Of a stretch of DNA of 64,000 bases, positions 17,370 to 26,659 are shown in pieces. A model generated the notes under the pieces. It saw nothing but the letters and a program-made list of their open reading frames with translations. It did not search any database and had not been told where the DNA came from. A program made the position numbers and the translations under genes. Position 1 is the stretch's first letter. Each line of letters starts with the position of its first letter. This DNA is from Selenomonadaceae bacterium (GTDB lineage Bacteria; Bacillota; Negativicutes; Selenomonadales; Selenomonadaceae), in contig JAFZIV010000008.1 of the NCBI GenBank assembly GCA_017554235.1, positions 1 to 64,000 of the forward strand. Direction: 5' to 3'.

Positions 17370-18296
17370 TTGAGTGAAACAAAAAAGTCTGATGATTCTA
17401 TAAGTGAAGGAAAAATAAATAGTATAAATAAAGTAGCTGTTCAACTTCGTAAAGGCAGAAAATTAAAAGATTACGTAATTCAGATTGTCCAACTTTTTAT
17501 AGGTGCGTCGATTGCTTCAATAGGGCTTGAAATTTTTCTTGTACCGAATGAAGTCATTGACGGCGGCGTTGTCGGTCTGGCGATTATGGCGCGATACATT
17601 ACGGACTTACCTTTTGGCGTATTCCTCGTGGCGTTTAATATACCTTTCCTATTTCTTGCCAATAAGCATATAGGAAAAAATTTTGTTGTCTCAACGATTA
17701 TAGCGATTATAATGTTGAGTATTTGTTCGGAATTTGCTCATCATTTCCCTAAAGCTACAACAGATCCATTTTTGGCGGCGATATTTGGAGGGATAATTGA
17801 CGGTATAGGCGTGGGCTTGATTATGAGGGCTGGCGGCTCTCTTGACGGCACTGAAATTGTTGCAATAATCGGTGATAAACATTCGCCGTTTTCAGTCGGT
17901 GAAATTGTTATGTTCATCAACCTTTTCATATTAAGCGGCGCAGGATTCGTTTTCGACTGGGATCAAGCAATGTATTCGTTGGTTGCGTATTTTGTCATCG
18001 CGAAAATGATTGACGTTGTGACAAAGGGTCTTGATGAAACCTACGCGATTATGATTGTCTCAAACAATCCGCGCGAATTGAAAGATGTATTGAATACGGT
18101 CATCAGAGGCGTAACGCTTTTGCACGGTGAAGGCGGATATACCGGCGACCCTAAAGAAATTGTTTATTGCGTCGTCAACAGATTGGAAGTTACAAAAATT
18201 AAAGATATTGTCCTGTCGATTGATGAACACGCATTTGTTACAGTGAATGCTGTTCACGATATTGTTGGCGGACGTTTCAAAAAATCTTCGCATTGA
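17370..18296 (+). CDS. YitT family membrane protein (DUF161/DUF2179)
   Basis: A 308-residue protein with about five transmembrane segments (residues 40-210) including SIASIGLEIFLVPNEVIDGGVVGLA, typical of YitT, followed by a soluble C-terminal DUF2179 domain (about 220-305: ETYAIMIVSNNPRELKDVL, GVTLLHGEGGYTGDPKEIV, HAFVTVNAVHDIVGGRF). Function of the family is unsettled. TTG start with a weak AGCGGTGG upstream. Flanked by heptamer arrays on both sides. Confidence 0.9.
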   Translation: MSETKKSDDSISEGKINSINKVAVQLRKGRKLKDYVIQIVQLFIGASIASIGLEIFLVPNEVIDGGVVGLAIMARYITDLPFGVFLVAFNIPFLFLANKHIGKNFVVSTIIAIIMLSICSEFAHHFPKATTDPFLAAIFGGIIDGIGVGLIMRAGGSLDGTEIVAIIGDKHSPFSVGEIVMFINLFILSGAGFVFDWDQAMYSLVAYFVIAKMIDVVTKGLDETYAIMIVSNNPRELKDVLNTVIRGVTLLHGEGGYTGDPKEIVYCVVNRLEVTKIKDIVLSIDEHAFVTVNAVHDIVGGRFKKSSH

Positions 18297-18298
18297 GG

Positions 18299-18386
18299 TT
18301 AGTAAATAGTGAATAGTAGTTAGTGAATAGTTAATAGTGGATAGTAAACAAAATACTATTCACTGTTCACTATTAACTAATCCCTA
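18299..18386. repeat. inverted pair of heptamer arrays
   Basis: The left half reads AATAGTG, AATAGTA, GTTAGTG, AATAGTT, AATAGTG, GATAGTA in register; the right half (ACTATTCACTGTTCACTATT onwards) is the same family reversed. Together they can form a long hairpin between the YitT and gdpP genes. Confidence 0.85.
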
Positions 18387-18402
18387 AAAAGGAAGTGATG
18401 TC

Positions 18403-20481
18403 GTGCCGAGAAATTTATCGGCTTGGAAAGATTTAGTAATTCACTTGGCAGTAATGCTGGTGTTAGTCATCGCGTTATCGCAGTATGCAAGATATTTGGC
18501 GGCGGCGGCGTTTTTACTTTGGATAGCTCTTGTAGCCTTCGCCATTGAACGTTGTACATATCGGCGTAATAAATTTCGTGAGTACTGCGAAACAGTAATC
18601 GGCGGCGGAAATGAAATGATGCGTTACGCTACGCTGAATATTCCGCAAGCAATGATGGTCATCAATGAAAACGGACGCTTGGAATGGTGCAACGACATTA
18701 CAAAAAATTATGCTGACGAAGTTCCTGAACAAGGCATGGAAGTCAACGAATTTTGGAAGGGAATTTTGAAAGATGAAGTTCTTGAACCATTGCCTGAAAA
18801 TGAAAAAAATCAACCTAAAATCGGAAGCTATGTCGCTAAAGTAATTAGTCATGATAAAGATGATAACGGCGAAGAAATTACAATGACTCGTTATTTCAAA
18901 GTTCGTTATCGGCAAATGGCAATAAAGGCTGAATATCCTCCGTTAATAGCTTTATTCGCGCAGGAAGTGACGAATTACGAAAATTTGAAGTTGGAATACA
19001 AGCAAAGTCGCACGGTTTTAATGTATGTACAGGTTGACAATTATGATGAGATTATGCACGGGCTTAACGAAGCTGATAAAACTGCATTACTGTTTTCAAT
19101 CAGTGAGGCACTGGAAAAATGGGTTCACGAATCAATGGGATTCATTCAGCGCGTTTCCAAAGATTTATTTGTAGTTGTGTTACAACAATACGCACTCGAC
19201 AAGGCGGTTGAGAAAAAATTTTCAATACTTGATCAAGTGCGCCAAATTGTCAGCAAAAATGATATTCCCGCAACTCTTTCAATCGGTGTAGCGGTTGCCG
19301 AAAAAAAATCTGAAGTTCAATCAATGGCGGAACTTGGCACGCAGGCTCAAGAAAGATTGAATACGGCATTGTCACGTGGCGGCGATCAAGTTGCAATGAT
19401 GCTTGATGGGAAAATGCAATATTTCGGCGGACGTGCAAAGGCGGTTGAAAAACACAATCGTGTACGCGCAAGAGTTACGGCAAATTCTCTTCGCGAACAT
19501 ATGGAAGGCGCGGACGAGATTTTTGTAATGGGACATGTCCGAGAAGATTTTGACGCATTCGGAGCGGCTTGCGGCGTTGCGGTTATGGCAATGTTTCTCA
19601 AAAAAAATGTTCACGTTGTATTGAGCGATTCGCTTGACAGTATAGAAAAAATGCTTGACCAATTCCGCAAAGATAAATCCGAAATGTATAAAAATTTATT
19701 CCTGCCGGTTGGAGACTTAACTGTACCTGTTTCAATCAATCCTCTGTTAGTCATCGTCGATACGCACATACCTTATCTTGTTGCGGCACCAATTCTTTTG
19801 GAGCGAATAGAAAATGTCATCGTAATTGATCACCACAGAAAAAATGACGTAGCTATAAAAAATCCGCTGATGTTTTATCACGAGCCTTCATCAAGTTCAG
19901 CGTCGGAAATGGTGACGGAACTTTTAATGTACTTTGACGAAAAATTAAAAGTCGGTAAACTTCCGGCGACGGCGTTATATTCCGGAATAGTTGTTGACAC
20001 AAAAAGTTTTGTAGTGCAGACGGGAATCAGGACATTTGACGCGGCGGCTTATCTTAGACGTAACGGCGCAGACCCCGTAGTTGTTCGAGAATTATTTATG
20101 ACGGATTATGAAACGACTGTTGCACTTACTAGAGCTATGGCGGAATCTGAATACTTTGAAGGCGGTTTAGTTGTATCTTCAATTAACAAATATCTTCCGA
20201 ATGTACAGGCTATAGCGGGACAAGCGGCAGATACTTTGTTGGCTATTGAAAATGTACGTATGACGATAATTTTATTCCAGCTGAAAAATGATGTTATCGG
20301 CATTAGTGCAAGGTCGACGGGAAATTTAAATGTTCAAGTCATTATGGAAAAATTTGGCGGCGGCGGTCATCAAAATGTTGCGGGAGCGCAGGTTAAAAAT
20401 ACGACTATTGGCGAAGTGAAAGCACAAGTTATTGAGGTCGCTAAAAAATATATTGTCGAATCGGATTCGATAGAAGCGTAA
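18403..20481 (+). CDS. gdpP: GdpP-type cyclic-di-AMP phosphodiesterase
   Basis: A 692-residue membrane protein that hydrolyses c-di-AMP to pApA. Two transmembrane segments (about 12-48) are followed by a PAS-like sensor (about 65-190), a degenerate GGDEF domain (about 205-330; no GGDEF motif) and a DHH-DHHA1 phosphoesterase. The latter has EIFVMGHVREDFDAFG, VDTHIPYL, VIDHHRKND near 475, and the substrate-binding GGGGHQNVAG near 655. The domain order is that of GdpP/YybT. GTG start with AAGGAAG nine bases upstream. It should control c-di-AMP level and hence wall and ion homeostasis. Confidence 0.95.
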   Translation: MPRNLSAWKDLVIHLAVMLVLVIALSQYARYLAAAAFLLWIALVAFAIERCTYRRNKFREYCETVIGGGNEMMRYATLNIPQAMMVINENGRLEWCNDITKNYADEVPEQGMEVNEFWKGILKDEVLEPLPENEKNQPKIGSYVAKVISHDKDDNGEEITMTRYFKVRYRQMAIKAEYPPLIALFAQEVTNYENLKLEYKQSRTVLMYVQVDNYDEIMHGLNEADKTALLFSISEALEKWVHESMGFIQRVSKDLFVVVLQQYALDKAVEKKFSILDQVRQIVSKNDIPATLSIGVAVAEKKSEVQSMAELGTQAQERLNTALSRGGDQVAMMLDGKMQYFGGRAKAVEKHNRVRARVTANSLREHMEGADEIFVMGHVREDFDAFGAACGVAVMAMFLKKNVHVVLSDSLDSIEKMLDQFRKDKSEMYKNLFLPVGDLTVPVSINPLLVIVDTHIPYLVAAPILLERIENVIVIDHHRKNDVAIKNPLMFYHEPSSSSASEMVTELLMYFDEKLKVGKLPATALYSGIVVDTKSFVVQTGIRTFDAAAYLRRNGADPVVVRELFMTDYETTVALTRAMAESEYFEGGLVVSSINKYLPNVQAIAGQAADTLLAIENVRMTIILFQLKNDVIGISARSTGNLNVQVIMEKFGGGGHQNVAGAQVKNTTIGEVKAQVIEVAKKYIVESDSIEA

Positions 20482-20575
20482 AAATTTTTATTAATAGCTT
20501 AAATTAAAGTTTTAATTATAAGAATTCTTCGAGCGAGCGAAACAAATTTTCACGCAACTTCATAAGGTGACAAAA

Positions 20576-21148
20576 ATGTTTAACGATAGGGCAATACAAA
20601 ATCTTTACGAAATTATTGGTGGTGAAAAAATTATGTCTCCAAGTCCCGCTAAAAACCACGCGTATATTATGAATAACATTTTTTTCAACATTCAATCTTA
20701 TCTTAAAGGAAAAAAATTTGGGCGCGTCTTTACCGACAATATGGACGTTCATTTACCGGATGGAAATATTTTTAGACCGGATTTGTTTGTAGTTTGTGAC
20801 AGAAAAACTTTAAAGCAAGGCAGAACGGTTTATTGTGTTCCGGATTTTGCGGTGGAAATTCTTTCTCATTCATCTAAAAAAATGGACGTAACCACTAAAA
20901 AAGATATTTACGAAAAAAACGGCGTCAAGGAATATTGGATCGTCAATCCTTGGGAAAAAAGCGTTACAGTTTACATTTTGCGCGACGGAAAATTTAAACT
21001 TGATGAAGAATATATGATTTATCCTGAAGAGGAACTTAGCGAAATGGACGAGGGAGAAAAAGCCGCCATTAAAACTGATATTAAGCTTTCAATTTTCGAC
21101 GACTTGACGATTAGCATTGACGATATTTTTTTTGACATTGAAGATTAA
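20576..21148 (+). CDS. Uma2 family protein (DUF820), second copy
   Basis: About 190 residues, paralogous to the copy at 12.3 kb: YEIIGGEKIMSPSPAK, VFTDNMDVHLPDGNIFRPDL, FAVEILSHSSKKMDV (acidic strand plus lysine of the PD-(D/E)XK fold), YEKNGVKEYWIVNPWEKS and KLSIFDDL are shared blocks. The ATG at 20576 is preferred because AAGGTG lies six bases upstream. Its stop codon directly abuts the cbiB start, so translation of the two may be coupled. The role of the family is not established. Confidence 0.88.
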   Translation: MFNDRAIQNLYEIIGGEKIMSPSPAKNHAYIMNNIFFNIQSYLKGKKFGRVFTDNMDVHLPDGNIFRPDLFVVCDRKTLKQGRTVYCVPDFAVEILSHSSKKMDVTTKKDIYEKNGVKEYWIVNPWEKSVTVYILRDGKFKLDEEYMIYPEEELSEMDEGEKAAIKTDIKLSIFDDLTISIDDIFFDIED

Positions 21149-22099
21149 ATGAGCTCAATAATTTCTGCCGTTGTGGCATTTCTGATTGACGCGCTGATTG
21201 GTGACCCGCGCAGTAAATTTCATCCCGTTGTACTTATGGGAAATTTAATTTCGCTCATGGAAAAATTTTTGCGGCGTGACAATGACGGTTACGTAAAAAA
21301 AATTTTCATGGGCGGAATTTTAGTTACGACAGTTTTATTTGTAAGTTACGGCGTCGGATTATTGATTTTAGTGCTTTTAAATTTAGCGGGAAGTTACACG
21401 CTGAAAATTTTTGTCGAAGCACTTGTATTAAGCTTTATGATTTCGCCGCGTTCACTTGCAGAGGCGGGACAAGAAATTTATTTTCTGTTGACGCATGAAA
21501 ATCTTATTGAGGCGCGTCGAAAAGTCGGTTGGATAGTCGGGCGCGACACGAATCATTTAAACGAAGCTGAAGTTGTACGGGCGACGGTTGAAACTGTTTC
21601 CGAAAATACTGTTGACGGAATAATTTCACCGCTATTTTATTTTGCGATTGGCGGTTTACCGTTAGCGATTGCCTACCGCGCAGTCAACACTATGGATTCA
21701 ATGCTTGGCTACAAAAACGAAAAATATTTGTATTTCGGACGAGTGGCGGCGCGACTTGATGACGTTGCTAACTTCATACCTGCGCGGATAACGGCAATTT
21801 TGTTTATAGCGTCGGCGTTCATTTTAAATCTTGACTACAAAAACGCCTTTGCGATGATGAAACGTGACGCGGCGAAACATCCAAGTCCCAACGGCGGCTA
21901 TGCAGAGGCAACAGTTGCAGGCGCACTTAACATTCAGCTTGGCGGAATTAATTATTATTTTGGTGTGCCGCATTTCCGCGCGTATATGGGAGAACCTATT
22001 GAACCGCTTAACGCTCAACATATTTTGCTGACGATTAGGCTAATGTACACGGCTACGATTATATTTTTAAGCTTGGCGATAATTTTTTCGGCGGCTTGA
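21149..22099 (+). CDS. cbiB: adenosylcobinamide-phosphate synthase
   Basis: CbiB/CobD joins aminopropanol (phosphate) to adenosylcobyric acid, a late step of cobalamin synthesis at the membrane. The 316-residue protein has the typical start (FLIDALIGDPRSKFHPVVLMG), then GRDTNHLNEAEVVRATVETVSENTVDGIISPLFY, AYRAVNTMDSMLGYKNEKY, ARLDDVANFIPARI and HPSPNGGYAEATVAGAL, with several transmembrane stretches. Other cobalamin genes in the window (cobI at 28 kb, cbiG at 63.4 kb) are scattered rather than in one operon. Confidence 0.95.
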   Translation: MSSIISAVVAFLIDALIGDPRSKFHPVVLMGNLISLMEKFLRRDNDGYVKKIFMGGILVTTVLFVSYGVGLLILVLLNLAGSYTLKIFVEALVLSFMISPRSLAEAGQEIYFLLTHENLIEARRKVGWIVGRDTNHLNEAEVVRATVETVSENTVDGIISPLFYFAIGGLPLAIAYRAVNTMDSMLGYKNEKYLYFGRVAARLDDVANFIPARITAILFIASAFILNLDYKNAFAMMKRDAAKHPSPNGGYAEATVAGALNIQLGGINYYFGVPHFRAYMGEPIEPLNAQHILLTIRLMYTATIIFLSLAIIFSAA

Positions 22100-22171
22100 C
22101 AAAGTTTTTTCTATAGGCTAAAATCGATTTACCTGAAATTAAAATGTAAAGAAAGGACAAGCGATTATCTA

Positions 22172-23122
22172 ATGTCCGAACAGCCTAAGCAAAAAAGATC
22201 TTTTCGCGTCATAATAAGATTTTTTCAAATTATTGCCGCGTTGATATTTGTATTTTGGGCGTCATTCTTCATAACTTTAGCGATAAGGTCTTCACACCCG
22301 ATAGATTATTTATTCTCATATGTGGAAGATTTTTTTGGCTCTGACGAAGATAAAAAGCCCGTAAATCCGCCGCCAACTGAAAGAAATTATAACAACAGGA
22401 CAACGCCTTCGATGAATGAGAAAACCAGATATCCTTCAAGTGACAGTCGCTCTTCTGCAGTGCCGGTGAATAATTTAGACGTTGGCATTGTTGACAGAGT
22501 TGAAAGAATTTTTTCTATTGAAGACGCCGTTAATAAACGTATCAAAAATATTCCGCATTATGTTTCGTTAGACGATATACCGCGTTCCCTTCAGCAAGCG
22601 ATTATTGCAGTTGAGGATACGCGGTTTTATTCACATAGCGGTTTTGATATGACGGGAATAGCGCGCGCCGTCGTCGTCAATATGGAAGCGGGAGAGATTG
22701 AGGAAGGTGCGTCGACAATCACTCAACAGCTTGCCAAGAATTTGTTTTTAAGTTCCGAGCCATCATTTACGCGCAAGGCTGAAGAATTAATTCTAGCTAT
22801 GAATCTTGAAAGGCATTTTTCTAAAAATGAGATAATTGAACTGTACTTGAACACAATTTATTTTGGCTCAAACTTTTATGGAATTTATGACGCCGCGCAG
22901 GGATATTTCGGCAAAGAACCTAAAGATTTGACAGTTGGAGAATCCGCAATGTTGGCAGGATTACCGAATGCTCCGTCGTTGTATTCGCCTTACGTTGACT
23001 TTATGCTGGCGAAAAAGAGACAACTTGTTGTAATTGACGCAATGACACGCTCGCATTTTCTTAGTGAACGTGAGGCAGAAAACGCCCGTATCGAAGAAAT
23101 TGTTTTAGTAAAAAATTTTTGA
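22172..23122 (+). CDS. monofunctional peptidoglycan glycosyltransferase (GT51)
   Basis: A 316-residue membrane-anchored enzyme that polymerises lipid II into glycan strands. After a short cytoplasmic tail comes one transmembrane segment (about 20-40), a low-complexity linker (about 50-105), and the GT51 domain with AIIAVEDTRFYSHSGFD (catalytic glutamate), GASTITQQLAKNLFLS, RKAEELILAMNLERHFSKNEIIELYLN and GYFGKEPKDLTVGESAMLAGLP. There is no transpeptidase domain, so it resembles MtgA/Mgt or a shortened class A PBP. AGAAAGGAC lies upstream and a terminator follows. Confidence 0.92.
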   Translation: MSEQPKQKRSFRVIIRFFQIIAALIFVFWASFFITLAIRSSHPIDYLFSYVEDFFGSDEDKKPVNPPPTERNYNNRTTPSMNEKTRYPSSDSRSSAVPVNNLDVGIVDRVERIFSIEDAVNKRIKNIPHYVSLDDIPRSLQQAIIAVEDTRFYSHSGFDMTGIARAVVVNMEAGEIEEGASTITQQLAKNLFLSSEPSFTRKAEELILAMNLERHFSKNEIIELYLNTIYFGSNFYGIYDAAQGYFGKEPKDLTVGESAMLAGLPNAPSLYSPYVDFMLAKKRQLVVIDAMTRSHFLSEREAENARIEEIVLVKNF

Positions 23123-23132
23123 TAAAAAAATC

Positions 23133-23159
23133 CGTCCGACTAATGGACGTTTTTTTTTT
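23133..23159 (+). terminator. terminator after the GT51 gene
   Basis: CGTCC and GGACG form a stem with a 7-base loop, followed by a run of ten T. Confidence 0.85.
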
Positions 23160-23285
23160 GGAAATATTATCTCTTCTTTAAACCTTGTACATATATTTTT
23201 GAACACATTGTCTAAAAAAACTTGACGGCAGGGATATAATAAAGCGTAATTTTTATTAAAAAATTTTTTCAAAGGGGCGTCGATA

Positions 23286-24623
23286 ATGCTACTTGAACGG
23301 TTAGAGGAAATGCCTGTCGGTTCATTCCATTATAAATTATTGGTGATAACGGGATTAGGCTGGCTTTTCGATTCGATGGATACGGGAATAATTTCATTTG
23401 TCTTACCTGTACTGGCAAAAGAGTGGGGCTTAACGTCTGAACAAGTCGGCTGGATCGGCAGTGTAGGCTTAATAGGTATGGCACTCGGCGCGGTCTTAGC
23501 GGGAACAATCGCTGACAGACTTGGGCGCAAAAAAGTTTTCGCGGCAACGGTAATTTTGTACAGCGTATCAACGGGACTCTGCGCGGTGGCGTGGAGTTAT
23601 GAATCTCTGTTGATATTCAGATTTTTGGTAGGTTTTGGATTAGGCGGAGAATTACCTGTCGCGGCAACACTTATGAGTGAATATGCTCCTTCACACCTGC
23701 GCGGAAGATTTATAGTCTTGCTGGAAAGTTTTTGGGGAGTGGGCTGGCTCGTCGCGGCGTTGATTTCTTATGTCTTAATTCCAAAATTCGGTTGGCAAAT
23801 CGCATTTGTAATCGGCGCATTACCCGCGCTTTACGTCTTCGTAATTCGTTTGCATATGCCCGAATCGGTACGATATTTAATATCGCGTGAAAAAATTGAT
23901 GAGGCTAAACACATTATCTTAAAATTAGAAGTAGAATTGGGCGTTAAATCTAAACCGTTCGCCAAAGAATTAAGCGCGGCAGAAATCGGCTCGGAACATA
24001 CAGCTAAACCAAAATTTTCAAGCTTATGGACAGAGCAATTCAGAACGCGGACAATAATGTTATGGCTGGCGTGGTTCGGCATCGTCTACAGCTACTACGG
24101 AATATTTATGTGGTTGCCGTCAATCGTCTTTTCACAAGGCTTTGAAGTCGTAAAAACTTTTGAATACGTGCTGATAATGACAATGGCGCAATTGCCGGGA
24201 TATTTTGCGGCGGCGTGGCTCGTTGACAAAATCGGAAGACGTTACACGCTTTCAAGTTTCTTGTTAATGTCAGGCGTCTGCAGTTACTTTTTCGGCAATG
24301 CGTCAACTTCAACGGAATTATTAGCTTGGGGCGCGGCAATGAGTTTCTTCAACTTAGGCGCGTGGGGCGTCATTTACACTTATACACCGGAACTTTATCC
24401 CACTTCAATTCGTGCATTAGGTTCAGGTTGGGCAGCAGGTTTCGGACGTATCGGCGGAATGTTAGCTCCAATGTTGGTCGGCGTACTTTTAGCACAAGGC
24501 GCACAGATGGATTTTATCTTTATAATGTTCGCATCAGTTTTTGTAATAATTTCTGCAATAGTTTTGGGACTGGGCATTGAGAGTAAACAAAAATCTTTGG
24601 AGCAAATAGAATTGGGAAATTAA
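23286..24623 (+). CDS. MFS transporter, metabolite:H+ symporter group
   Basis: A 445-residue twelve-helix carrier. GWLFDSMDTGIISFVLPVL in helix 1, the loop motif GTIADRLGRKKVF after helix 2, RFLVGFGLGGELPVAATLMSEY and the C-half motif WLVDKIGRRYT mark the sugar/aromatic-acid porter branch (NiaP or AAHS-like). Carboxylates such as nicotinate or benzoate are typical for this group; the substrate cannot be named here. AAAGGGGC lies ten bases before the ATG. Its stop overlaps the convergent rsmI stop by four bases. Confidence 0.88.
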   Translation: MLLERLEEMPVGSFHYKLLVITGLGWLFDSMDTGIISFVLPVLAKEWGLTSEQVGWIGSVGLIGMALGAVLAGTIADRLGRKKVFAATVILYSVSTGLCAVAWSYESLLIFRFLVGFGLGGELPVAATLMSEYAPSHLRGRFIVLLESFWGVGWLVAALISYVLIPKFGWQIAFVIGALPALYVFVIRLHMPESVRYLISREKIDEAKHIILKLEVELGVKSKPFAKELSAAEIGSEHTAKPKFSSLWTEQFRTRTIMLWLAWFGIVYSYYGIFMWLPSIVFSQGFEVVKTFEYVLIMTMAQLPGYFAAAWLVDKIGRRYTLSSFLLMSGVCSYFFGNASTSTELLAWGAAMSFFNLGAWGVIYTYTPELYPTSIRALGSGWAAGFGRIGGMLAPMLVGVLLAQGAQMDFIFIMFASVFVIISAIVLGLGIESKQKSLEQIELGN

Positions 24624-25456
24624 ATATTTATGACAGCGTTATAAACATCGCGGCGGCTTAAATTAAATTTCTTGGCAACTTCACGAATTGCAGATTTTTT
24701 GTCGACGCCTTGAAAAATTAAATTTTTATAAACGTCAATAAAATTTTCGGCGGGAGGTCTAATCTCGTCGAAATTTTTTTTGCCCTCAACTACGATAACA
24801 AATTCGCCTATAGGTTCATTTAGATTTTCGGCAAGTTCTTCCAGTGTTCCGCGCAGAAATTCTTCATGGATTTTAGTCAACTCTCTCGCAAGTACGGCGT
24901 TACGATTTCCTAACACGTCAAGTAATTCATATAAAGTTTTTTTCAGATGGTGTGGAGATTCGTAAAAGATTAAAGTTTCATTGCGCGTCGAAATTTCGGT
25001 TAAAAGTTCGTGGCGATTTTTAGCAGTCTTAGGTAAAAATCCAACGAAGGTAAATTTTGTTGTGTCCAACGCTGAACAAATTAACGCACTCAATGCGGCA
25101 TTTGCGCCGGGAATTGGACAAACTTTTATACCGGCTTCGATGGTAAGCTTTACCAAATCTGCGCCGGGATCTGAAATTGCAGGTAAACCCGCATCACTCA
25201 CGCAAGCAACGGATTTTCCTTCGCGCAGAAGGTTTAAAATTTTTTCGCCGGATTGAGTTTTAGAAAATTCATCGTAACGAATCAGCGGCGTATGTATGTC
25301 GAAGTGTGCCAAAAGTTTTCGAGTGTGTCGCGTATCCTCTGCCGCAATAAAATCAACTTCCTTCAAAATTTTAACTGCGCGGAAAGTCATATCTTCAAGG
25401 TTACCTATAGGCGTTGCGCACAAATATAAAATTCCAATTTGGTTTACAATTTTCAT
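24620..25456 (-). CDS. rsmI: 16S rRNA (cytidine 1402-2'-O)-methyltransferase
   Basis: RsmI methylates the ribose of C1402 in the decoding centre with SAM. The 278-residue protein has ILYLCATPIGNLEDMT, FIAAEDTRHTRKLLAHF, SDAGLPAISDPGADLV, PIPGANAALSALICSAL and FVGFLP, the tetrapyrrole-methylase fold in RsmI form. A helical C-terminal extension (GVDKKSAIREVAKKFNLSRRDVYNAV) is normal. Convergent with the MFS gene. Confidence 0.96.
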   Translation of the reverse strand: MKIVNQIGILYLCATPIGNLEDMTFRAVKILKEVDFIAAEDTRHTRKLLAHFDIHTPLIRYDEFSKTQSGEKILNLLREGKSVACVSDAGLPAISDPGADLVKLTIEAGIKVCPIPGANAALSALICSALDTTKFTFVGFLPKTAKNRHELLTEISTRNETLIFYESPHHLKKTLYELLDVLGNRNAVLARELTKIHEEFLRGTLEELAENLNEPIGEFVIVVEGKKNFDEIRPPAENFIDVYKNLIFQGVDKKSAIREVAKKFNLSRRDVYNAVINI

Positions 25457-25595
25457 ATAAATTTTTCAACTCCTTAATTTTTTATGAAATGCTTTTGAAA
25501 ATAAAAAAACTTGCCAAAAATTTTTTATGATATTATACTTGAATTTAAAATTTATAGACAAATATATTTTATAGTTTTTTAATACAAAAAAATTG

Positions 25596-25624
25596 TTTAC
25601 AATTGTAGGAAATAATGTTAAAAT
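25596..25624 (+). promoter_or_regulatory. promoter of rpsF-ssb-rpsR
   Basis: TTTACA and TAAAAT are separated by 17 bases, about 275 bases upstream of rpsF. Confidence 0.6.
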
Positions 25625-25902
25625 ACATTTATAGTCGCATAAACAGAATGTTGGAAAGTTTGTAAAACATTCTCAAGAGTAACTGCTCTGTTCTAGCACA
25701 ACAGCTTTGTTTTATCTAAGCTTTAAAAGTAGTCCGAAAGTGTTTAACATATCGGATAGAGGTGTGTAGTACGCCAGAGAGTTTATCCTCTCAAATACGT
25801 TTGTCTTTATTTTTTATCACAAACGTAACTATAATTTCGATTTGTGAATTTAACTTCCCTGCTCGAAAAAATCGAGCCAATGTCCAAAGAGGAGGTGTAC
25901 TA
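25625..25902 (+). promoter_or_regulatory. long structured leader of the rpsF operon
   Basis: The 446-base gap between rsmI and rpsF holds no gene. Its promoter-distal part has several clear hairpins: GAATGTT/AACATTC (about 25648-25673), GAGAG/CTCTC (25777-25792), ACGTTTGT/ACAAACGT (25797-25826) and GCTCG/CGAGC (25861-25877), the last just before the AGAGGAGGTG site of rpsF. Autoregulatory leaders bound by the S6:S18 pair are known for this operon; I cannot assign the binding element here with certainty. Confidence 0.45.
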
Positions 25903-26196
25903 ATGAGGAAGTACGAGATTATTTTCATCGTAAGACCGCTTGATGAAGAGGCTACTAATGCCGTAATCGACAAGTTTGCTAAACTCATCGCGGTTAACGG
26001 TGGAACTATCGAAAAGGAAGATCGTTGGGGCAAGAAACGTCTTGCTTACGAGATTAAGAAAGAGACCGAAGGTTTTTACGTCCTTTTCTACGCGAATTGC
26101 GAACCTGATTGTATCAACGAATGCGATCGCGTTATGAAAATTACCGACGAAGTTCTGAAACATATGATCGTCCGCTCCGAAGAGAAAGGAGCGTAA
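25903..26196 (+). CDS. rpsF: 30S ribosomal protein bS6
   Basis: A 97-residue protein that binds 16S rRNA with bS18 in the platform of the small subunit. [44 protein letters not shown] and [16 protein letters not shown] are diagnostic. The ATG at 25903 follows AGAGGAGGTG; an earlier in-frame start lies in the structured leader and adds non-homologous residues. First gene of the standard rpsF-ssb-rpsR unit. Confidence 0.97.
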   Translation: MRKYEIIFIVRPLDEEATNAVIDKFAKLIAVNGGTIEKEDRWGKKRLAYEIKKETEGFYVLFYANCEPDCINECDRVMKITDEVLKHMIVRSEEKGA

Positions 26197-26198
26197 AT

Positions 26199-26645
26199 AT
26201 GAACAAAGTTTTTCTGTCAGGAAATTTAACGAGGGATCCCGAAGTTAAGTATACGCCGGCAGGTAAGGCAATGGCTAAGATGGGTATTGCCGTTAGTCGC
26301 CGCTCTAAAAATGCGGAAACCGGTCAGTATGACGTGGATTTTTTCAACTTAACGGCATGGGAAAAAACGGCTGAATTTTGCGGACGCTATCTTAGAAAAG
26401 GTTCTCGTGTATTTGTTGAAGGAAATATGCGAACTTACAGCTATACCGGACAAGACGGTAGCAAGCGTTCAGGAATCGACATTTGGATTGATAACATTGA
26501 GTTTGGAAGTTCCAAGCGCGAAGGTGACGCTCCTGCTACTACGACTGACAATAACACAAATACGCGTCCTGCACCACCGAGTAATGATGGTTTTGATGAT
26601 GACTTTGTCGGCGATGAAATTTCCGATGACAGTGTTCCGTTTTAA
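26199..26645 (+). CDS. ssb: single-stranded DNA-binding protein
   Basis: A 148-residue OB-fold protein binding single-stranded DNA in replication and repair. [51 protein letters not shown] and the acidic tip DDSVPF, which recruits partner proteins, are all present. The linker (about 110-140) is Asn/Thr/Pro-rich. AAAGGAGC precedes the ATG, overlapping the end of rpsF by proximity (two-base gap). Confidence 0.97.
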   Translation: MNKVFLSGNLTRDPEVKYTPAGKAMAKMGIAVSRRSKNAETGQYDVDFFNLTAWEKTAEFCGRYLRKGSRVFVEGNMRTYSYTGQDGSKRSGIDIWIDNIEFGSSKREGDAPATTTDNNTNTRPAPPSNDGFDDDFVGDEISDDSVPF

Positions 26646-26659
26646 TAGGAGATTTAATT

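Noticed and set aside
23222..23240. TTGACG plus TATAAT as promoter of the MFS gene
   Set aside because: The spacing is seven bases, too short; no other -35 at proper distance.
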